From assembly GCF_030657435.1 (NCBI RefSeq), contig NZ_JAUTWS010000056.1, forward strand, positions 1 to 33,761: a stretch of DNA of 33,761 nt, written 5' to 3'. The DNA comes from Paracraurococcus lichenis. Lineage in GTDB: Bacteria; Pseudomonadota; Alphaproteobacteria; Acetobacterales; Acetobacteraceae. A model generated the notes under the pieces. It searched no databases, was not told the DNA's origin, and saw nothing but the letters and a program-made list of their open reading frames with translations. Position 1 is the stretch's first letter; every line of letters begins with the position of its first letter. Shown piece after piece: positions 32,409 through 33,761 of the stretch. The position numbers and the translations under genes were made by a program.

Positions 32409-33652
32409 GGTTCAGCGCGACCGTGTGCCGCAGGTCGTCCTCGGCCTCACCCAGTGCGGCCAAGGCCCGTCCGCGGTCTCCTTCCCGTTCGGCAAGGGCA
32501 GCCGCCATCCGGTCGAAGGCGGCCCCGAGGTCGCGCATGGAGCCCGCATGCCGACCGAGGTCGGACCGTGCTGCCAAATCGCCACCGCCGACGCGGTCGG
32601 CAGCCGCCATAAGCCGCGCAAGGGGCACCAGCACAAACCGGCGCGCCCCCAGGGTGCCAGCCCCGAGCGCCAGCACGGCACCGAAAGACAGGGCGAGGAC
32701 GGTGCTCTCGGTGAGCTGGCGCAGGTCGGCCAGGGCACGGTCCTGATCAAGGCCTGCCGCAACCACGATCCCGCCGAGCGCCGGGTCGGGCGGTACCGCG
32801 CCGAACAGACGTGCCACGCCGTCGGGGCCGGCTGCCACGACCGCAATCGGCGCGGGCACCTGCAACGCAGCGCGCAACACCGCAGGCGCTGGGCGGCCCA
32901 CCCAATCATTGAGGACGGGACGGCCGTCCTCAACGCCCGCCGCGACCGTCCCTGAGGGATCGAGCAACACGGCGAGCGCGCCGGAAGGCAACGCCGCGGC
33001 TGCGAGCTGCGCAGCAAGCCGGGTTTGGTCCAAACTGGCCAGGACGATGCCCCCGAGTTCCCCGGTCGGCCGCCGGAAGGGCAGCGCAAAATGGAGGCTG
33101 CGCCGGCCGGTAGCGACCCCGGTGACGAGGTCGCCCGCGGCGAAGCCGCCGGAGGTCATCGCACGCTGATGGTAGGCGCGGGCGGCGTTGCTGTATGCGC
33201 CCGGTGCAGCCCCACCGCTGTTGCACAGGATGGAGCCGTCCGCATCATTGACGGCCAGCAGGGCGTAGCTCGGGAATTGCCGTGCCACTGCTTGCAGATA
33301 GGTGGTGCATGCCTGGACATCGGCATTGCGGATCGCCGGTATTTCGGCAAGCGCTACCAGGAGCTGTCGCACGCCTTCGGCCGTGCGGACCAGGTCCGCC
33401 TGCAGGGCACGAGAGTACGCCACGGCCTCGGCCTGGAGTTCTGCGTCACGGCGGCGCCACTGCTGGAGGCCAGTCCAAGTCTGGACGGCAAGCGGAGGTA
33501 GCAGGGCAAGCGCGATCAGCAGTCTCAGGCGCGTAGCGAGTTTCACCTCGAACGTGCTCCGCCACTGACTTCCGACGGCATTTCCGCCCGGAGGCCACGT
33601 CCGAGGCGCGAGTTCCGTACCCTGCTCAACAGCGTCACCTCAGCATCGCCGC

Positions 33653-33761
33653 TTACCGCGCAACGCGGGCCTTCCCTGCGGCTGCCAGTGGGTCCACCTC
33701 ATCCCTTCCCCGCTCCTGCTCCTCCAGGAGTCGAAGAGCAGCGCGAACCACCTCGCTCTGG
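33653..33761 (-). CDS. ParD-like antitoxin, C-terminal part (runs off the window)
   Basis: The minus strand reads QSEVVRAALRLLEEQE, then RGRDEVDPLAAAGKARVAR and a stop at 33653. SEVVRAALRLLEEQE is the typical second helix of ParD/CopG ribbon-helix-helix antitoxins. The N-terminus is outside the window. ParD genes are normally followed by parE on the same strand, but the kinase gene begins about 106 bases downstream instead and no toxin frame fits between, so the gene is an orphan or its partner is elsewhere. Confidence 0.65.
   Translation of the reverse strand, partial: QSEVVRAALRLLEEQERGRDEVDPLAAAGKARVAR

Larger units (their letters stand above)
32356..33546 (-). pseudogene. HWE histidine kinase, N-terminal sensor part (truncated by IS66)
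   Basis: The first 382 residues of the split sensor kinase, followed by about 14 residues read from the IS66 end to a stop at 32356. It opens with a membrane helix (about 7-25, LRLLIALALLPPLAVQTWTG), then an extracytoplasmic dCache-like sensor (about 30-275; YLQAVARQFPSYALLAVNDA, FALPFRRPTGELGGIVLASL), a second helix (about 278-300) and a HAMP domain (LVPLARLMAAADRVGGGDLA to FDRMAAALAERE). The fragment keeps the sensor and HAMP but has no PAS, GAF or kinase, so on its own it cannot signal. Joined with 27787-29262 the ancestral product is 873 residues. Confidence 0.9.

Overview
The window is GC-rich DNA whose gene content (TIGR02001/TorF-type outer-membrane protein, HWE-family histidine kinase, IS66 with a UPF0149 passenger, several alphaproteobacterial-type IS elements) best fits an Azospirillum-like member of the Rhodospirillales, Alphaproteobacteria. 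The taxon is an inference, because no rRNA or housekeeping gene is present. IS elements and IS fragments lie at both sides of the central gene block, which suggests an accessory region of a chromosome or large plasmid.

Layout. (1) 1-1578: a lone plus-strand outer-membrane protein gene (593-1300) in otherwise empty DNA. (2) 1584-2514: an IS5-family element with inverted repeats and a -1 frameshift in its transposase, placed a few bases beyond the end of the next operon. (3) 2524-8492, minus strand: a compact six-gene operon reading DUF697 membrane protein, SyrD/PvdE-type ABC half-transporter, SPFH/prohibitin-like protein, second SyrD/PvdE-type ABC protein, a 56-residue membrane miniprotein, and a family-3 periplasmic binding protein. 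(4) 8493-9216: non-coding, with a probable transposase remnant and a strong palindrome. (5) 9217-24297, minus strand: an eight-gene, tightly coupled operon reading acyl-reductase-like SDR, SET-domain protein, GNAT-like protein, giant repeat protein of about 1811 residues, a receptor-MscS channel fusion of 1019 residues, then a full type I secretion set (ABC protein, HlyD-type adaptor, TolC-type outer-membrane protein). (6) 24298-27786: fragments of IS3-like and ISKra4-like transposases, a plus-strand surface-antigen-like protein, a second strong palindrome, and an apparently complete DDE transposase element. (7) 27787-33546: one HWE histidine kinase gene split by an IS66 element (29271-32400) with perfect ends and an 8-bp target duplication. 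(8) 33653-33761: the tail of a ParD-like antitoxin gene.

Working model. The large operon makes and exports a giant surface protein: it has no visible Sec signal, carries eight cadherin-like/Ig-like domains in exact 309-bp units, a nidogen-like domain and one more cadherin-like domain, and the type I secretion genes sit immediately downstream in the same transcript. The SET, GNAT-like and reductase genes upstream could modify the protein or the envelope. The channel fusion between the adhesin gene and the exporter genes looks like a periplasmic ligand sensor joined to an MscS pore. The neighbouring six-gene operon, with two cyclic-peptide-exporter-type ABC proteins around an SPFH protein, has the same orientation and is probably a partner inner-membrane module. 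The functional link between the two operons is inferred from position only.
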